Positions 17,958 to 23,524 of a stretch of DNA of 30,628 nucleotides are shown here, piece after piece. Within the stretch, counting starts at the first letter, position 1. Every line of letters starts with the position of its first letter. A program made the position numbers and the translations under genes. Below the pieces are notes generated by a model. It was not told where the DNA came from and ran no database searches. It worked only from the letters and a program-made list of their open reading frames with translations. Source of the stretch: a virus; the IMG/VR virus record IMGVR_UViG_3300032236_000115, positions 1 through 30,628 of that record. One strand, 5' to 3'.

Positions 17958-18187
17958 TGGCTACTGAAATTGACTTAGTAAAGTATGGCGTGCTTTGGCA
18001 AAAAGTTGAAGACTATGAACGCCGCTTTGACCAGATGAGTAGCAAGATTGACAAGCTAGAAAAATCCATCGAGAAACTTGTTGCGCTTGCTAATCAAAGC
18101 AAAGGCGGGTTTTGGATGGGCATGGCTATTGTGTCTGCAATATCTACGGTGGTCGGATGGCTATCTCATTGGTTTACCAAGGGTTAA
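17954..18187 (+). CDS. Small coiled-coil membrane protein, XhlA-like
   Basis: A 77-residue protein (76 if the second ATG at 17957 is used). Residues about 12-45 form a charged coiled coil (YERRFDQMSSKIDKLEKSIE), followed by one membrane helix (FWMGMAIVSAISTVVGWLSHW) and a short basic end. This architecture matches XhlA/haemolysin-type accessory lysis proteins that sit beside holins. It overlaps the upstream ejection gene by ATGA, and GGGG lies just upstream. As the first gene of the lysis cassette it may anchor a complex in the inner membrane. Topology is readable; the exact lysis role is inferred. Confidence 0.78.
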   Translation: MMATEIDLVKYGVLWQKVEDYERRFDQMSSKIDKLEKSIEKLVALANQSKGGFWMGMAIVSAISTVVGWLSHWFTKG

Positions 18188-18339
18188 TTAGTTCTTCTGC
18201 TGATAGTCCTTGGCCTGGGACTGAGACTAAGACCGTACTGGTTTGTAGAAAACCAAAGCCTAATGAAAAGTTAGGGGCAAACGAGTTTGTAGACAAAGAC
18301 GGACGCATCTGCCGCTGGGTAGTTGTGAACAAAAAATGA
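18157..18339 (+). CDS. Small basic protein in lysis cassette
   Basis: A 60-residue reading frame overlapping the XhlA-like gene by 31 bases in another frame and ending in ATGA with the next gene. Both features support a real coding unit. The frame is open back to 18112, but the ATG at 18157 (MAISLVYQGLISSSADSP) leaves a weakly hydrophobic N-terminus. The core is KTVLVCRKPKPNEKLGANEF followed by VDKDGRICRWVVVNKK, with two cysteines and many Lys. I do not recognise a named family. An outer-membrane spanin is not supported because no lipobox is visible. The start is uncertain because no good ribosome site precedes either ATG. Confidence 0.55.
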   Translation: MAISLVYQGLISSSADSPWPGTETKTVLVCRKPKPNEKLGANEFVDKDGRICRWVVVNKK

Positions 18340-18806
18340 TTGATCCTTTCACCGCATTTGCAGCCGCGCAAGCAGCGGTAAAGGGAATTCAAGCAGCTAT
18401 CAAGCTGGGCAAGGATGTCCAGGGCATTGCTGCCGACTTAGGTAAGTTCTTCGAGGCGAAAGACGTTGTTCAACAAGCGGCGAACAACCCAAAGAAGTTC
18501 AAAAGCGATACCGCACAGGCACTGGAAACAGTCATGCAAGCCAAGCAGCTTGCCGAGGCCGAGACTGAACTCAAGAATATGCTTATCTGGTCAGGCAATG
18601 CGGATGTCTGGGAAGGGGTGATGGTTGAACGGAACAACATCATCCAGCGGCGCAAGAAGGCTGAGATGGAAGCGGCATTAGCAAAGGAAAAGAAACGACA
18701 GCAAATAATGGAAGCCATTAGCACAATTTTTTGGGTTTTTCTTTTTGTTGCATCTATCGGCCTAAGTTACTTTTTTACAACCTTATTTTTGAAATGGAAA
18801 GCATGA
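18336..18806 (+). CDS. Helical protein with C-terminal membrane anchor
   Basis: A 156-residue protein. It begins MIDPFTAFAAAQAAVKGIQA, with an Ala-rich amphipathic N-terminus, then a Lys/Asp-rich middle (KDVQGIAADLGKFFEAKDVV), a charged helix (RRKKAEMEAALAKEKKRQQ) and a single membrane helix near residues 128-150 (ISTIFWVFLFVASIGLSYFF). I have seen similarly built proteins in podoviruses of aquatic bacteria, without assigned function. Between XhlA-like and holin genes, with ATGA overlaps on both sides, it is probably part of lysis. A spanin-like envelope-bridging role is conceivable, but the anchor is C-terminal, opposite to typical inner-membrane spanins. Confidence 0.72.
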   Translation: MIDPFTAFAAAQAAVKGIQAAIKLGKDVQGIAADLGKFFEAKDVVQQAANNPKKFKSDTAQALETVMQAKQLAEAETELKNMLIWSGNADVWEGVMVERNNIIQRRKKAEMEAALAKEKKRQQIMEAISTIFWVFLFVASIGLSYFFTTLFLKWKA

Positions 18807-19300
18807 TGGAATGGCTTAAAACTGTTGCCCCTACGATTGCCACAGCGTTGGGTGGCCCACTAGCTGGCATGGCTGTATCTGCTGTCGCTAAGGCTATTGG
18901 CTGCGAACCAGATGAAGTTCAAGGCATCATTAGCAGCAATAAATTGACCGCCGAGCAAGTAGCATCTATCCAGCTTGCCGAATTGGAATTAAAGAAACAG
19001 GCTCAGTCTATGAATCTAGACTTTGCCAAGCTGGTGGCAGAAGATAAAAAATCTGCGCGAGATATGCAGATTGCTACTCGATCTTGGATTCCTCCAGTGA
19101 TGGCGATGGGCGTGACTATTGGATTCTTTGGCATCTTGTTTGGTTTGATGTATGGACAAATTCAACACGCGCCGCAAATTGACATCATGCTTGGATCGCT
19201 AGGCACAGCCTGGACGGGAATTATTAGCTTTTACTTTGGCTCCAGTGCCGGTAGCCAAGCCAAAACCGAACTTCTACACCAATCGGAGCCAGCCAAATGA
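18803..19300 (+). CDS. Holin, 3-TM gene-transfer-agent type
   Basis: A 165-residue protein. The ATG at 18803 overlaps the upstream stop (ATGA) and follows GGAAA; frames back to 18731 are less likely. The N-terminal hydrophobic segment (VAPTIATALGGPLAGMAVSA), a charged middle (LDFAKLVAEDKKSARDMQIA) and two further membrane helices (PPVMAMGVTIGFFGILFGLM and the stretch ending IISFYFGSSAGS) match the 3-TM holin family first described for gene transfer agents. Holins form the inner-membrane lesion that frees the endolysin and set lysis timing. The endolysin gene overlaps its stop by four bases, as expected. No alternative antiholin start is obvious beyond the adjacent ATG at 18806. Confidence 0.85.
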   Translation: MMEWLKTVAPTIATALGGPLAGMAVSAVAKAIGCEPDEVQGIISSNKLTAEQVASIQLAELELKKQAQSMNLDFAKLVAEDKKSARDMQIATRSWIPPVMAMGVTIGFFGILFGLMYGQIQHAPQIDIMLGSLGTAWTGIISFYFGSSAGSQAKTELLHQSEPAK

Positions 19301-19818
19301 AAGAGAACTTTGATGCGTCTTTTGAGCGCGTGATGAAATCTGAGGGCGGCTACGTTTGGGACAAAGATGATGCAGGCGGCGAGACTAATTTAGGCGTGAC
19401 CGCAGGCGCATGGGGCGCATACCTTGGTAGACCATTAGAGCCAGGTGAAATGAAAGCCCTGACAAAAGAAACAGTCAAGCCATTTTACCGACAGATGTAT
19501 TGGGACAAGGTTAAGGGCGACAATCTGCCAGCAGGCGTTGATTACGCCGTTTTTGATTTTGCCGTGAACGCTGGAGTAAGCAGGGCCGCAAGATTCTTAC
19601 AACGGGCTGTAGACGCTGTGGACGATGGTGTTATTGGCTCGGGTACTTTGGGCAAAGTTGCTGCAAGTGACCCGCAAAAAATACTTGATAGTTTTGCCGA
19701 TCAAAAGCAGCGTTTTTACAATGGACTAGCTACCAGCCCAACCCAGCAGAAATTTCTAAAAGGTTGGCTGGCTCGCGTTGACCAAGTGCAGATTGCAGCG
19801 GAATCAATGCTCGCGTGA
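19297..19818 (+). CDS. Endolysin, glycoside hydrolase 108 type
   Basis: A 173-residue muramidase-like endolysin. The N-terminal motif SEGGYVWDKDDAGGETNLGV at about residues 15-34 carries the conserved catalytic Glu of GH108 (E16) and the GG-T-N signature. The C-terminal half (AGVDYAVFDFAVNAGVSRAA, VDGVIGSGTLGKV-like segment, FYNGLATSP) matches the predicted peptidoglycan-binding domain that usually follows. There is no signal peptide or signal-anchor, so release depends on the holin encoded just upstream (ATGA overlap). The gene ends the rightward late block and overlaps the end of the leftward early operon by 15 bases, tail to tail. Confidence 0.93.
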   Translation: MKENFDASFERVMKSEGGYVWDKDDAGGETNLGVTAGAWGAYLGRPLEPGEMKALTKETVKPFYRQMYWDKVKGDNLPAGVDYAVFDFAVNAGVSRAARFLQRAVDAVDDGVIGSGTLGKVAASDPQKILDSFADQKQRFYNGLATSPTQQKFLKGWLARVDQVQIAAESMLA

Positions 19819-19983
19819 CATTTGAATCAGCGCAGCGTGCATCAGCGTTGCGCTTTCAATGGCTTCAAGCGTCTTGCTGATAGCTAGTTCATATTTGTTT
19901 TCTAGCACCGCCCAATGCGCGTCTTTGAGCGCTTTTTCAGCGTCCATACAAGGTCTTGCATAGTCAATAAGTTCTGTGTTCAT
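19804..19983 (-). CDS. Small early protein, last gene of leftward operon
   Basis: A 59-residue protein beginning MNTELIDYARPCMDAEKALK and ending ALIQMSREH. It is charged and predicted to be helical throughout, with one cysteine and no membrane segment. AAAGGAC lies at a good distance upstream, and the start overlaps the preceding gene's stop as ATGA, which supports it despite its size. Its 3' end overlaps the endolysin gene tail to tail by 15 bases. I do not recognise a family. Like other genes of this operon it is probably a host-takeover or accessory factor, but no function can be read from it. Confidence 0.7.
   Translation of the reverse strand: MNTELIDYARPCMDAEKALKDAHWAVLENKYELAISKTLEAIESATLMHAALIQMSREH
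19829..19857 (+). terminator. Hairpin at the convergent end of late and early blocks
   Basis: AGCGCAGCGT (19829-19838) pairs with GCGTTGCGCT (19845-19854) around the loop GCATCA, with two G-T wobbles, 11 bases after the endolysin stop. The T-run that follows is short (TTC), so it is an imperfect intrinsic terminator. It lies in the coding sequence of the last leftward gene and could act on rightward transcription. Confidence 0.45.
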
Positions 19984-20210
19984 TTTTTTAGTCCTTTAAT
20001 AAATACGGCAAAGCTGTCCTGCGTTGCCTGCCCAAAACCCTTGATTTCGCCAATGCGTGCAGCGGCTTCATCTAGCGCGGCGTTCCAGCCCATCTCGTAT
20101 TGGGGGATGTGAGTGGTGTATTCCTTGGGAATTTTGTATTCCTTGGGAAAGGCATCACGGTACTTGATGTATTCCTCATCAAATGCTTTGTTTATTTGCT
20201 CTTCATCCAT
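19980..20210 (-). CDS. Small early protein, acidic/aromatic
   Basis: A 76-residue protein (MDEEQINKAFDEEYIKYRDA onwards). The frame stays open to 20237, but the ATG at 20210 is preceded by GGAGAAG and fits the overlap of eight bases with the upstream gene. It has an acidic helical N-terminus, a Lys/Tyr-rich centre with IPKEY occurring next to KEYKIP, and the segment GWNAALDEAAARIGEIKGFG. The phrase WNAALDEAA is common in small phage proteins of Burkholderiales, in my recollection. No metal-binding, HTH or membrane motif is visible. The function is unknown. Confidence 0.78.
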   Translation of the reverse strand: MDEEQINKAFDEEYIKYRDAFPKEYKIPKEYTTHIPQYEMGWNAALDEAAARIGEIKGFGQATQDSFAVFIKGLKK

Positions 20211-20367
20211 TGTTCTTCTCCAGCACGATGCGCTCAAGCACCGTCATGGCATTAGCAATGTCTTCCACCAAGTAGTCGGGGAGCCGTCTGCTATCGGGTT
20301 GGCTAAATGCCCACGACTCCATTGCGCTCAACAACTTGATGATGCGGAGGGCTTCTGTTTTAGTCAT
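20203..20367 (-). CDS. Small early protein (MTKTEALRIIK type)
   Basis: A 54-residue protein starting MTKTEALRIIKLLSAMESWA and ending VLEKNNG. AAGGAG lies eight bases upstream inside the preceding gene. The pattern of two helices, the first with a KLLSA-ESWAF motif, the second with LPDYLVEDIANAMTVLERI, recurs in small phage proteins of related phages as far as I recall, with no known function. Its ATG forms an ATGA overlap with a TGA at 20364-20366. That TGA terminates the apparent tail of the upstream gene, which matters for the interrupted-gene interpretation described there. Confidence 0.78.
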   Translation of the reverse strand: MTKTEALRIIKLLSAMESWAFSQPDSRRLPDYLVEDIANAMTVLERIVLEKNNG

Positions 20368-20417
20368 GCATTCTTCTCCTTGAGTTTGGCTTCAATGGCT
20401 TTGCCATATTCCATTCA
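20364..20417 (-). pseudogene. Stranded in-frame tail of the upstream gene after an internal TGA
   Basis: Directly after the TGA at 20415-20417 the same frame continues for 16 codons (MEYGKAIEAKLKEKNA) and stops at a TGA that overlaps the next ATG as ATGA. The peptide looks like the standard C-terminus (AIEAKLKEKN) of this type of phage protein. I read it as the former end of the gene now ending at 20415, cut off by a TGG-to-TGA change, a sequencing error or a read-through stop. It also contains the AAGGAG of the following gene. Confidence 0.6.
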
Positions 20418-20972
20418 ATCAAGTGATTCTTTGTACCAAATGTCGCAATGCTCATCGTCCGTCAGCCCTACCCACGGGCGCTTTGGCGGGGTGGTGTAGA
20501 GAGCATAAGCAACGCAAGTCCCGCCAATGCGTTTTGCTTCTGCCTTTGCGTCAATCTCCGCAAACTCTCCGCGCCACATCTTTGCACAACCCTGTACTGC
20601 CCACGCCACAGGCTCCTGCGCTGGCTTCAGCATCCATTGCATGGTCTCCAGCACCTTCTTTGCGGCCTCGGTCACCTCGACCCCCTCGTTCACCTCAATG
20701 CGCCTATCTGCGGTGATGCGCATAACCCAGTCTGAACTGGTTCTGAAGGTGATTTTGTTTTGCTCCTGCGCTGGCTGTGCAATTCGATTGACCGCCTTAT
20801 CCACACTAGACTGGGCTTGTTTTTGCATCCCGTCAATAAACCCGCGCTCGTAGTCAGATGCATAAAGCGGCGCATTTTCTTGCAGCTTGCCCGCAGCCGC
20901 TGCACGCTTGGCTTGGAAACCGCCTTGTCTGCGCTCAATGTCGTCGAACGCTTCATCTTCTGCATCTTTCAT
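20415..20972 (-). CDS. Early protein, apparently truncated by in-frame TGA
   Basis: A 185-residue protein from the ATG at 20972 (MKDAEDEAFDDIERRQGGFQ), which follows AAGG and overlaps the upstream stop as ATGA. The frame is open further to 21086 but that part lies inside the upstream gene. Features are an N-terminal acidic helix, a middle with DYERGFIDGMQKQAQSSVDK, a segment ITFRTSSDWVMRITADRRIE and a C-terminal block ALYTTPPKRPWVGLTDDEHC then DIWYKESLD. The last block (PP-RPWVGLTDEE type) is a widespread ending motif of phage proteins in Burkholderiales, normally followed by about 20 more residues, which here lie beyond the TGA in the same frame. The protein has no assignable function; a composite or modular origin is suggested by that shared ending. 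Confidence 0.75.
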   Translation of the reverse strand: MKDAEDEAFDDIERRQGGFQAKRAAAAGKLQENAPLYASDYERGFIDGMQKQAQSSVDKAVNRIAQPAQEQNKITFRTSSDWVMRITADRRIEVNEGVEVTEAAKKVLETMQWMLKPAQEPVAWAVQGCAKMWRGEFAEIDAKAEAKRIGGTCVAYALYTTPPKRPWVGLTDDEHCDIWYKESLD

Positions 20973-21181
20973 AGCATCCCATCCTTCGCAGTTACGCAAG
21001 TGCCCTGAATCAAGGTGACCATCTGCCCAGCCTTGAGTGACATCTCTTGCAATCGTTTCTTTTGTGCTTCGACCACCACTTTGCATTCGGCTTCTGTGGT
21101 GACGTAATTAGCGGCCTGCATAAAATTGCAGGTGTTGTTGATGCAGGCAAACAGCACGGGTATGTAGATTACTGAAACCAT
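20969..21181 (-). CDS. Small exported-type protein with N-terminal hydrophobic segment
   Basis: A 70-residue protein. It opens MVSVIYIPVLFACINNTCNF, a short hydrophobic stretch resembling an export signal, with several cysteines (C13, C18, later C33 and C62) that could form disulfides outside the cytoplasm. The middle (TTEAECKVVVEAQKKRLQEM) is helical and the end reads IQGTCVTAKDGML. Small secreted Cys-containing proteins of this build are frequent in phage early regions. ATGA couples it to the next gene; its start overlaps the preceding gene by 13 bases. Export is inferred from the N-terminus only, and the lipobox rule is not clearly met. Confidence 0.72.
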   Translation of the reverse strand: MVSVIYIPVLFACINNTCNFMQAANYVTTEAECKVVVEAQKKRLQEMSLKAGQMVTLIQGTCVTAKDGML

Positions 21182-21330
21182 GCGCGTACTACTCCTACAA
21201 CATCGGATAAGGCAATGACAAGCCCGCCCATTACAAGTAAAAACACAATGAAGAAGAACAGGGCAATTAGCGTCTTGAGCAAGTCAAAGAAAAAGTCCCC
21301 GTTGCTGTCGGTATCTTCGTCGTTGTTCAT
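21169..21330 (-). CDS. Small single-pass membrane protein
   Basis: A 53-residue protein starting at the ATG at 21330 (MNNDEDTDSNGDFFFDLLKT), preceded by GGAGC. An acidic N-terminus is followed by one strong membrane helix at about residues 18-42 (LIALFFFIVFLLVMGGLVIA) and a short tail (SDVVGVVRAWFQ). The in-frame ATG at 21363 would put extra basic residues ahead of it but lies inside the upstream gene. It joins two other one-helix peptides in this operon (22263-22400 and 24204-24296). Possible roles include superinfection exclusion or membrane remodelling; nothing in the sequence discriminates. Confidence 0.75.
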   Translation of the reverse strand: MNNDEDTDSNGDFFFDLLKTLIALFFFIVFLLVMGGLVIALSDVVGVVRAWFQ

Positions 21331-21539
21331 GCTTTGCTCCTTGCTCTGATTGCGCCAGCGCATTCTGCTGGCTGCATACCCACATCACGCGCTTGAAATC
21401 GGTCACACAGCTTGGCGCACTCTTCGCGCTCATGTGCGGCTACCAACTCGGCAAACCTTTGCATAAATGCAACCTGTGCGTCCCAAGAATCATCTTCAGT
21501 GGCTTCAGCGGCTTTGTTCCAAAGTTCTTTGATGTTCAT
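21327..21539 (-). CDS. Small early protein with AHEREECAKLCD motif
   Basis: A 70-residue helical protein (MNIKELWNKAAEATEDDSWD onwards). It carries VAAHEREECAKLCDRF and AECAGAIRARSKA, a pattern of charged helix with paired cysteines and an AIRARG-like ending seen in very many small proteins of Burkholderiales phages. The cysteines (C41, C45, C60) could bind metal or be incidental. It is linked by ATGA to genes on both sides. No function is known for the family as far as I recall. Confidence 0.8.
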   Translation of the reverse strand: MNIKELWNKAAEATEDDSWDAQVAFMQRFAELVAAHEREECAKLCDRFQARDVGMQPAECAGAIRARSKA

Positions 21540-21727
21540 ACCTTGTCATCCTCCACTATTTGTACCCAGTAATGCAGCTTCACCATCTCAAGCACCCCCA
21601 TCACCGTTGCCACCGTCATGTGGTCATACTTGGGCGCGTTGATAACTTCCCTGATTTCGTCCATCAAGTCTTTACCTACAACTTTTTGGTTTGCAGAAGG
21701 GATGTCTAGTAGCGTCACGTTAGTCAT
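21536..21727 (-). CDS. Small early protein, unknown
   Basis: A 63-residue protein. The frame opens at 21826, but the ATG at 21727 has AAGGAG at ideal spacing and avoids a basic, out-of-character extension. It begins MTNVTLLDIPSANQKVVGKD and ends LHYWVQIVEDDKV, with a helical middle (MDEIREVINAPKYDHMTVAT). The composition is that of a small soluble alpha/beta protein. ATGA overlap connects it to the next gene, and its start overlaps the preceding gene by eight bases. I do not recognise a family. Confidence 0.75.
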   Translation of the reverse strand: MTNVTLLDIPSANQKVVGKDLMDEIREVINAPKYDHMTVATVMGVLEMVKLHYWVQIVEDDKV

Positions 21728-21878
21728 TTGGTCTCCTTGCTTGAAACATCTCCGCGCTCCATGCGTCAAGGATGCGGGCCTTGGCTTCTTCCTGCTCTTC
21801 GGGAGGGTAGATGTCGGCAACAACATCCTCCAGTATTTGCAAGACCGACTCTGCCATCTGCTGTGGTGTAAGTATCAT
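21720..21878 (-). CDS. Small acidic early protein, unknown
   Basis: A 52-residue protein (MILTPQQMAESVLQILEDVV to FQARRPND) with GGGAGG just before the ATG. It is acidic and helical, with a short Pro break (IYPPEEQEEAKAR) between two helices. It overlaps the upstream gene by ATGA and the downstream one by eight bases; that chain of overlaps, plus the ribosome site, is the main support because the gene is short. No motif suggests a function. Confidence 0.7.
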   Translation of the reverse strand: MILTPQQMAESVLQILEDVVADIYPPEEQEEAKARILDAWSAEMFQARRPND

Positions 21879-22075
21879 TTCGCCTCCCTCGCGGCAAGCA
21901 TTGCGTCTGCCGCTTGTTGAGCCTCTATTGCAAGAAAATCAAAATTCCGCACATAATTTTCCAGCATCCCCTGCATAGCCAGCCCCGCATACCATTCACG
22001 CAGGGTCATGTCGCGGGCAAAGCCGCCTGTCTTGCTCATCCATGTCGGGTCGATGGTTGTGGTGTTTTCTTTCAT
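21875..22075 (-). CDS. Small conserved-type phage protein (TLREWYAGLAMQG)
   Basis: A 66-residue protein containing GGFARDMTLREWYAGLAMQG followed by an alanine-rich helix (AIEAQQAADAMLAAREAK). The phrase T-R-W/Y-A-AMQG is a hallmark of a very common small protein family in proteobacterial phages and prophages, usually annotated only as hypothetical. Here both ends form ATGA overlaps with the neighbours. It has no cysteines or membrane segments. The identity as a member of that family is fairly certain, the function is not known. Confidence 0.82.
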   Translation of the reverse strand: MKENTTTIDPTWMSKTGGFARDMTLREWYAGLAMQGMLENYVRNFDFLAIEAQQAADAMLAAREAK

Positions 22076-22266
22076 GCTTGCTCTCCTTGCAGTTCAATCA
22101 AACGCTCACGCAAACGAGTAATGCGGGCATCGTTGTACGCCACCATGTATTCAGAGTAGTCCCGTGCAGACTCGGCCTCCAGCTTAGACCTTTGGGCTTC
22201 CACCAGTTCTTTAGCTGCCATTTCCAGCGGCGTGGGTGTGGTCAGTAGTCGTTTAATCATGTTCAT
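22072..22266 (-). CDS. Small coiled-coil early protein (TPLEMAAKEL type)
   Basis: A 64-residue protein. The ATG at 22266 follows AAGGA and forms ATGA with the upstream stop; an ATG two codons later (22260) is an alternative. The sequence MIKRLLTTPTPLEMAAKELV then EAQRSKLEAESARDYSEYMV reads as a long amphipathic helix, and it ends LRERLIELQGEQA. Proteins with TPLE-AA-EL-EAQ are frequent in Burkholderiales phages by my recollection. A structural or adaptor role as a helical dimer is possible; no function is established. Confidence 0.82.
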   Translation of the reverse strand: MNMIKRLLTTPTPLEMAAKELVEAQRSKLEAESARDYSEYMVAYNDARITRLRERLIELQGEQA

Positions 22267-22400
22267 TTGCATTCCTTGGTAAATACAGATGCTACGGTGC
22301 GGCACTTTGGTTGGTAAGTGGAATAGCCAGCATAAAAGCAGATTGCAATGATGGTGGCGCATAGCCCAATCAGGGCAAAGATGTCAGCAAATAACCGCAT
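22263..22400 (-). CDS. Tiny membrane protein with cysteine-rich tail
   Basis: A 45-residue peptide: a single membrane helix (FADIFALIGLCATIIAICFY) preceded by a basic residue and followed by a tail with two cysteines (QPKCRTVASVFTKECK). AAAGGG sits eight bases before the ATG. It overlaps the winged-helix gene upstream by 17 bases and the next gene by ATGA. The orientation (short N-terminus, Cys tail outside) suggests a periplasmic tail that could form a disulfide. Function unknown; the overlaps and ribosome site are the reason for calling it. Confidence 0.7.
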   Translation of the reverse strand: MRLFADIFALIGLCATIIAICFYAGYSTYQPKCRTVASVFTKECK

Positions 22401-22668
22401 ACCATTCCCTTTCAGATCGTTTAGCCAATGATTTGACTGTTTTGCCTGTTAGACCAATCAAGCCCTCGCGTTGCATTTCTGGCAAACGCCTAGCAATTTG
22501 ATTACCGTCAAGCCTGGCAAAAATAGCAATGCCATCTTTACCTAGTGGGCCTTGTTCCCTCAAAGTTCTAAGGATTAACTCAGCATGGCGTTTGGCAAGG
22601 TCTTTAGCAGACTCTGCCGCTTGCCAACTGGTCAGCGGATCAAGATTTCGAGCGCGGATGTGTTCCAT
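22384..22668 (-). CDS. Winged-helix DNA-binding protein
   Basis: A 94-residue protein. After an N-terminal helical segment (TSWQAAESAKDLAKRHAELI), residues about 36-75 read as a winged helix: LRTLREQGPLGKDGIAIF, ARLDGNQIARRLPEMQREGL with a recognition helix, then a wing at IGLTGKTVKSLAKRSE. It ends with the strand EWYAV. Similar short wHTH proteins are common in phage early operons and probably regulate or assist replication/recombination. The gene starts two bases after the SSB-like stop and lacks a good Shine-Dalgarno, so it may depend on re-initiation. Confidence 0.83.
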   Translation of the reverse strand: MEHIRARNLDPLTSWQAAESAKDLAKRHAELILRTLREQGPLGKDGIAIFARLDGNQIARRLPEMQREGLIGLTGKTVKSLAKRSEREWYAVIC

Positions 22669-22670
22669 GA

Positions 22671-22922
22671 TTAAAAAGGTAAATCTTCATCGTTGTCTTT
22701 AGGAAATCCATCATCTTTAGGAAATCCGTCTTTTGGTTTAGGCGGGTTAAGATAGGCCATGCCATTCCAGCCGCCCTCAATAACAGGAATTGAGCGCATC
22801 TTCATCATCAGACCGGCTTTGGTTTCAATAACCACACCGATGCGCTGATAAGACTTTTTGGTTTCGCCCTGTTTGTTTTGGTAAGTTCCGTCCACTACCG
22901 TGATGTCATATACAACTGCCAT
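22671..22922 (-). CDS. SSB-like single-strand DNA-binding protein candidate
   Basis: An 83-residue protein following the ERF gene by two bases, with AAAGG in the end of that gene. Residues 1-60 show beta-strand spacing like an OB fold (YDITVVDGTYQNKQGETKKS, then RIGVVIETKAGLMMKMRSIP). The tail is acidic and ends NDEDLPF, strongly resembling the SSB C-terminal tip (DDDIPF type) that recruits partner proteins. A two-fold tandem repeat encodes DGFPKD twice just before that tip. Position next to an annealing recombinase fits the role. The fold is inferred, not proven. Confidence 0.68.
   Translation of the reverse strand: MAVVYDITVVDGTYQNKQGETKKSYQRIGVVIETKAGLMMKMRSIPVIEGGWNGMAYLNPPKPKDGFPKDDGFPKDNDEDLPF
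22696..22731 (-). repeat. 18-bp tandem duplication in the SSB-like linker
   Basis: Two adjacent 18-base units (22696-22713 and 22714-22731) differ only at two positions near their ends and encode the repeated DGFPKD hexapeptide of the acidic linker. In-frame duplication of a multiple of three bases lengthens the flexible linker without disrupting the C-terminal tip. Confidence 0.85.
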
Positions 22923-22924
22923 GA

Positions 22925-23524
22925 TTAACCTTTCGAGAGTTCAGCTTGTTTTTTGATTGCGCTGCGGGTCTTGCTGTCAAGCATTCCCCAAAGTGCGGTC
23001 TTTTCTTCTACGTCCGTGATGCCTTGGAATTCATCTAAAGCACCAATTACGTCACTTGCGCTCATGCGCTCATTGATTGCTGCTGCCACATCAGCAACCA
23101 CATTCATGCGATGTGGAGTAACCAGGTCGGTCTTGGTGGATGATACTTTTACCTTACTGGCAGCGTTCCCATCATCATCTTCTGGTGCTATTCCGCAAGC
23201 CGCCATCAGGCTGTAACGCCTGGCATAAGTAAGCGCCGAGCCATAACCCTGTGGGTCTTGTTTACTAGCAGGAACGTGCAGCTTGCCGCACTCCAGCATT
23301 TCGCCTGATTCATGGACAAACACCGTTTCCACAGTCACGCCGGTGCTGTCCTCGGATGTGCGTTGCACAAGGGCTATCCCTGCGGCATTTAAGGCATCTA
23401 CAACCGCCTCAACGCAACCAGCAAGGTCAACGTACTTAGACCGAAAATGCGGGTTTGTAGACGTTTTTAACGCCGGTGCAAATCCGCGCTGGGCGCGTAC
23501 TAACGCTGATGCAATGTTTTTCAT
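22925..23524 (-). CDS. erf: ERF-family single-strand annealing recombinase
   Basis: A 199-residue member of the ERF superfamily (P22 Erf-like annealing proteins). The diagnostic segments are NPHFRSKYVDL (residues 24-34) and DPQGYGSALTYARRYSLMAA (90-109) followed by CGIAPEDDDGN. The C-terminal third is a variable region with a helical, charged end. ERF proteins promote annealing of complementary strands and circularise terminally redundant phage DNA after injection, consistent with a headful-packaged, circularly permuted genome. The start is marked by GGAGGTGATC immediately upstream, a near-perfect ribosome site, and an ATGA overlap with the zinc-ribbon gene. The SSB-like gene follows. Confidence 0.93.
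   Translation of the reverse strand: MKNIASALVRAQRGFAPALKTSTNPHFRSKYVDLAGCVEAVVDALNAAGIALVQRTSEDSTGVTVETVFVHESGEMLECGKLHVPASKQDPQGYGSALTYARRYSLMAACGIAPEDDDGNAASKVKVSSTKTDLVTPHRMNVVADVAAAINERMSASDVIGALDEFQGITDVEEKTALWGMLDSKTRSAIKKQAELSKG

Noticed and set aside
20423-20853. Three rightward frames opposite the leftward early gene
   Set aside because: They have no ribosome sites, overlap one another and mirror a coding strand with good SD sites and ATGA junctions.
22696-22731. CRISPR-like or iteron repeats
   Set aside because: Only two adjacent in-frame copies, without spacers, encoding a repeated hexapeptide.
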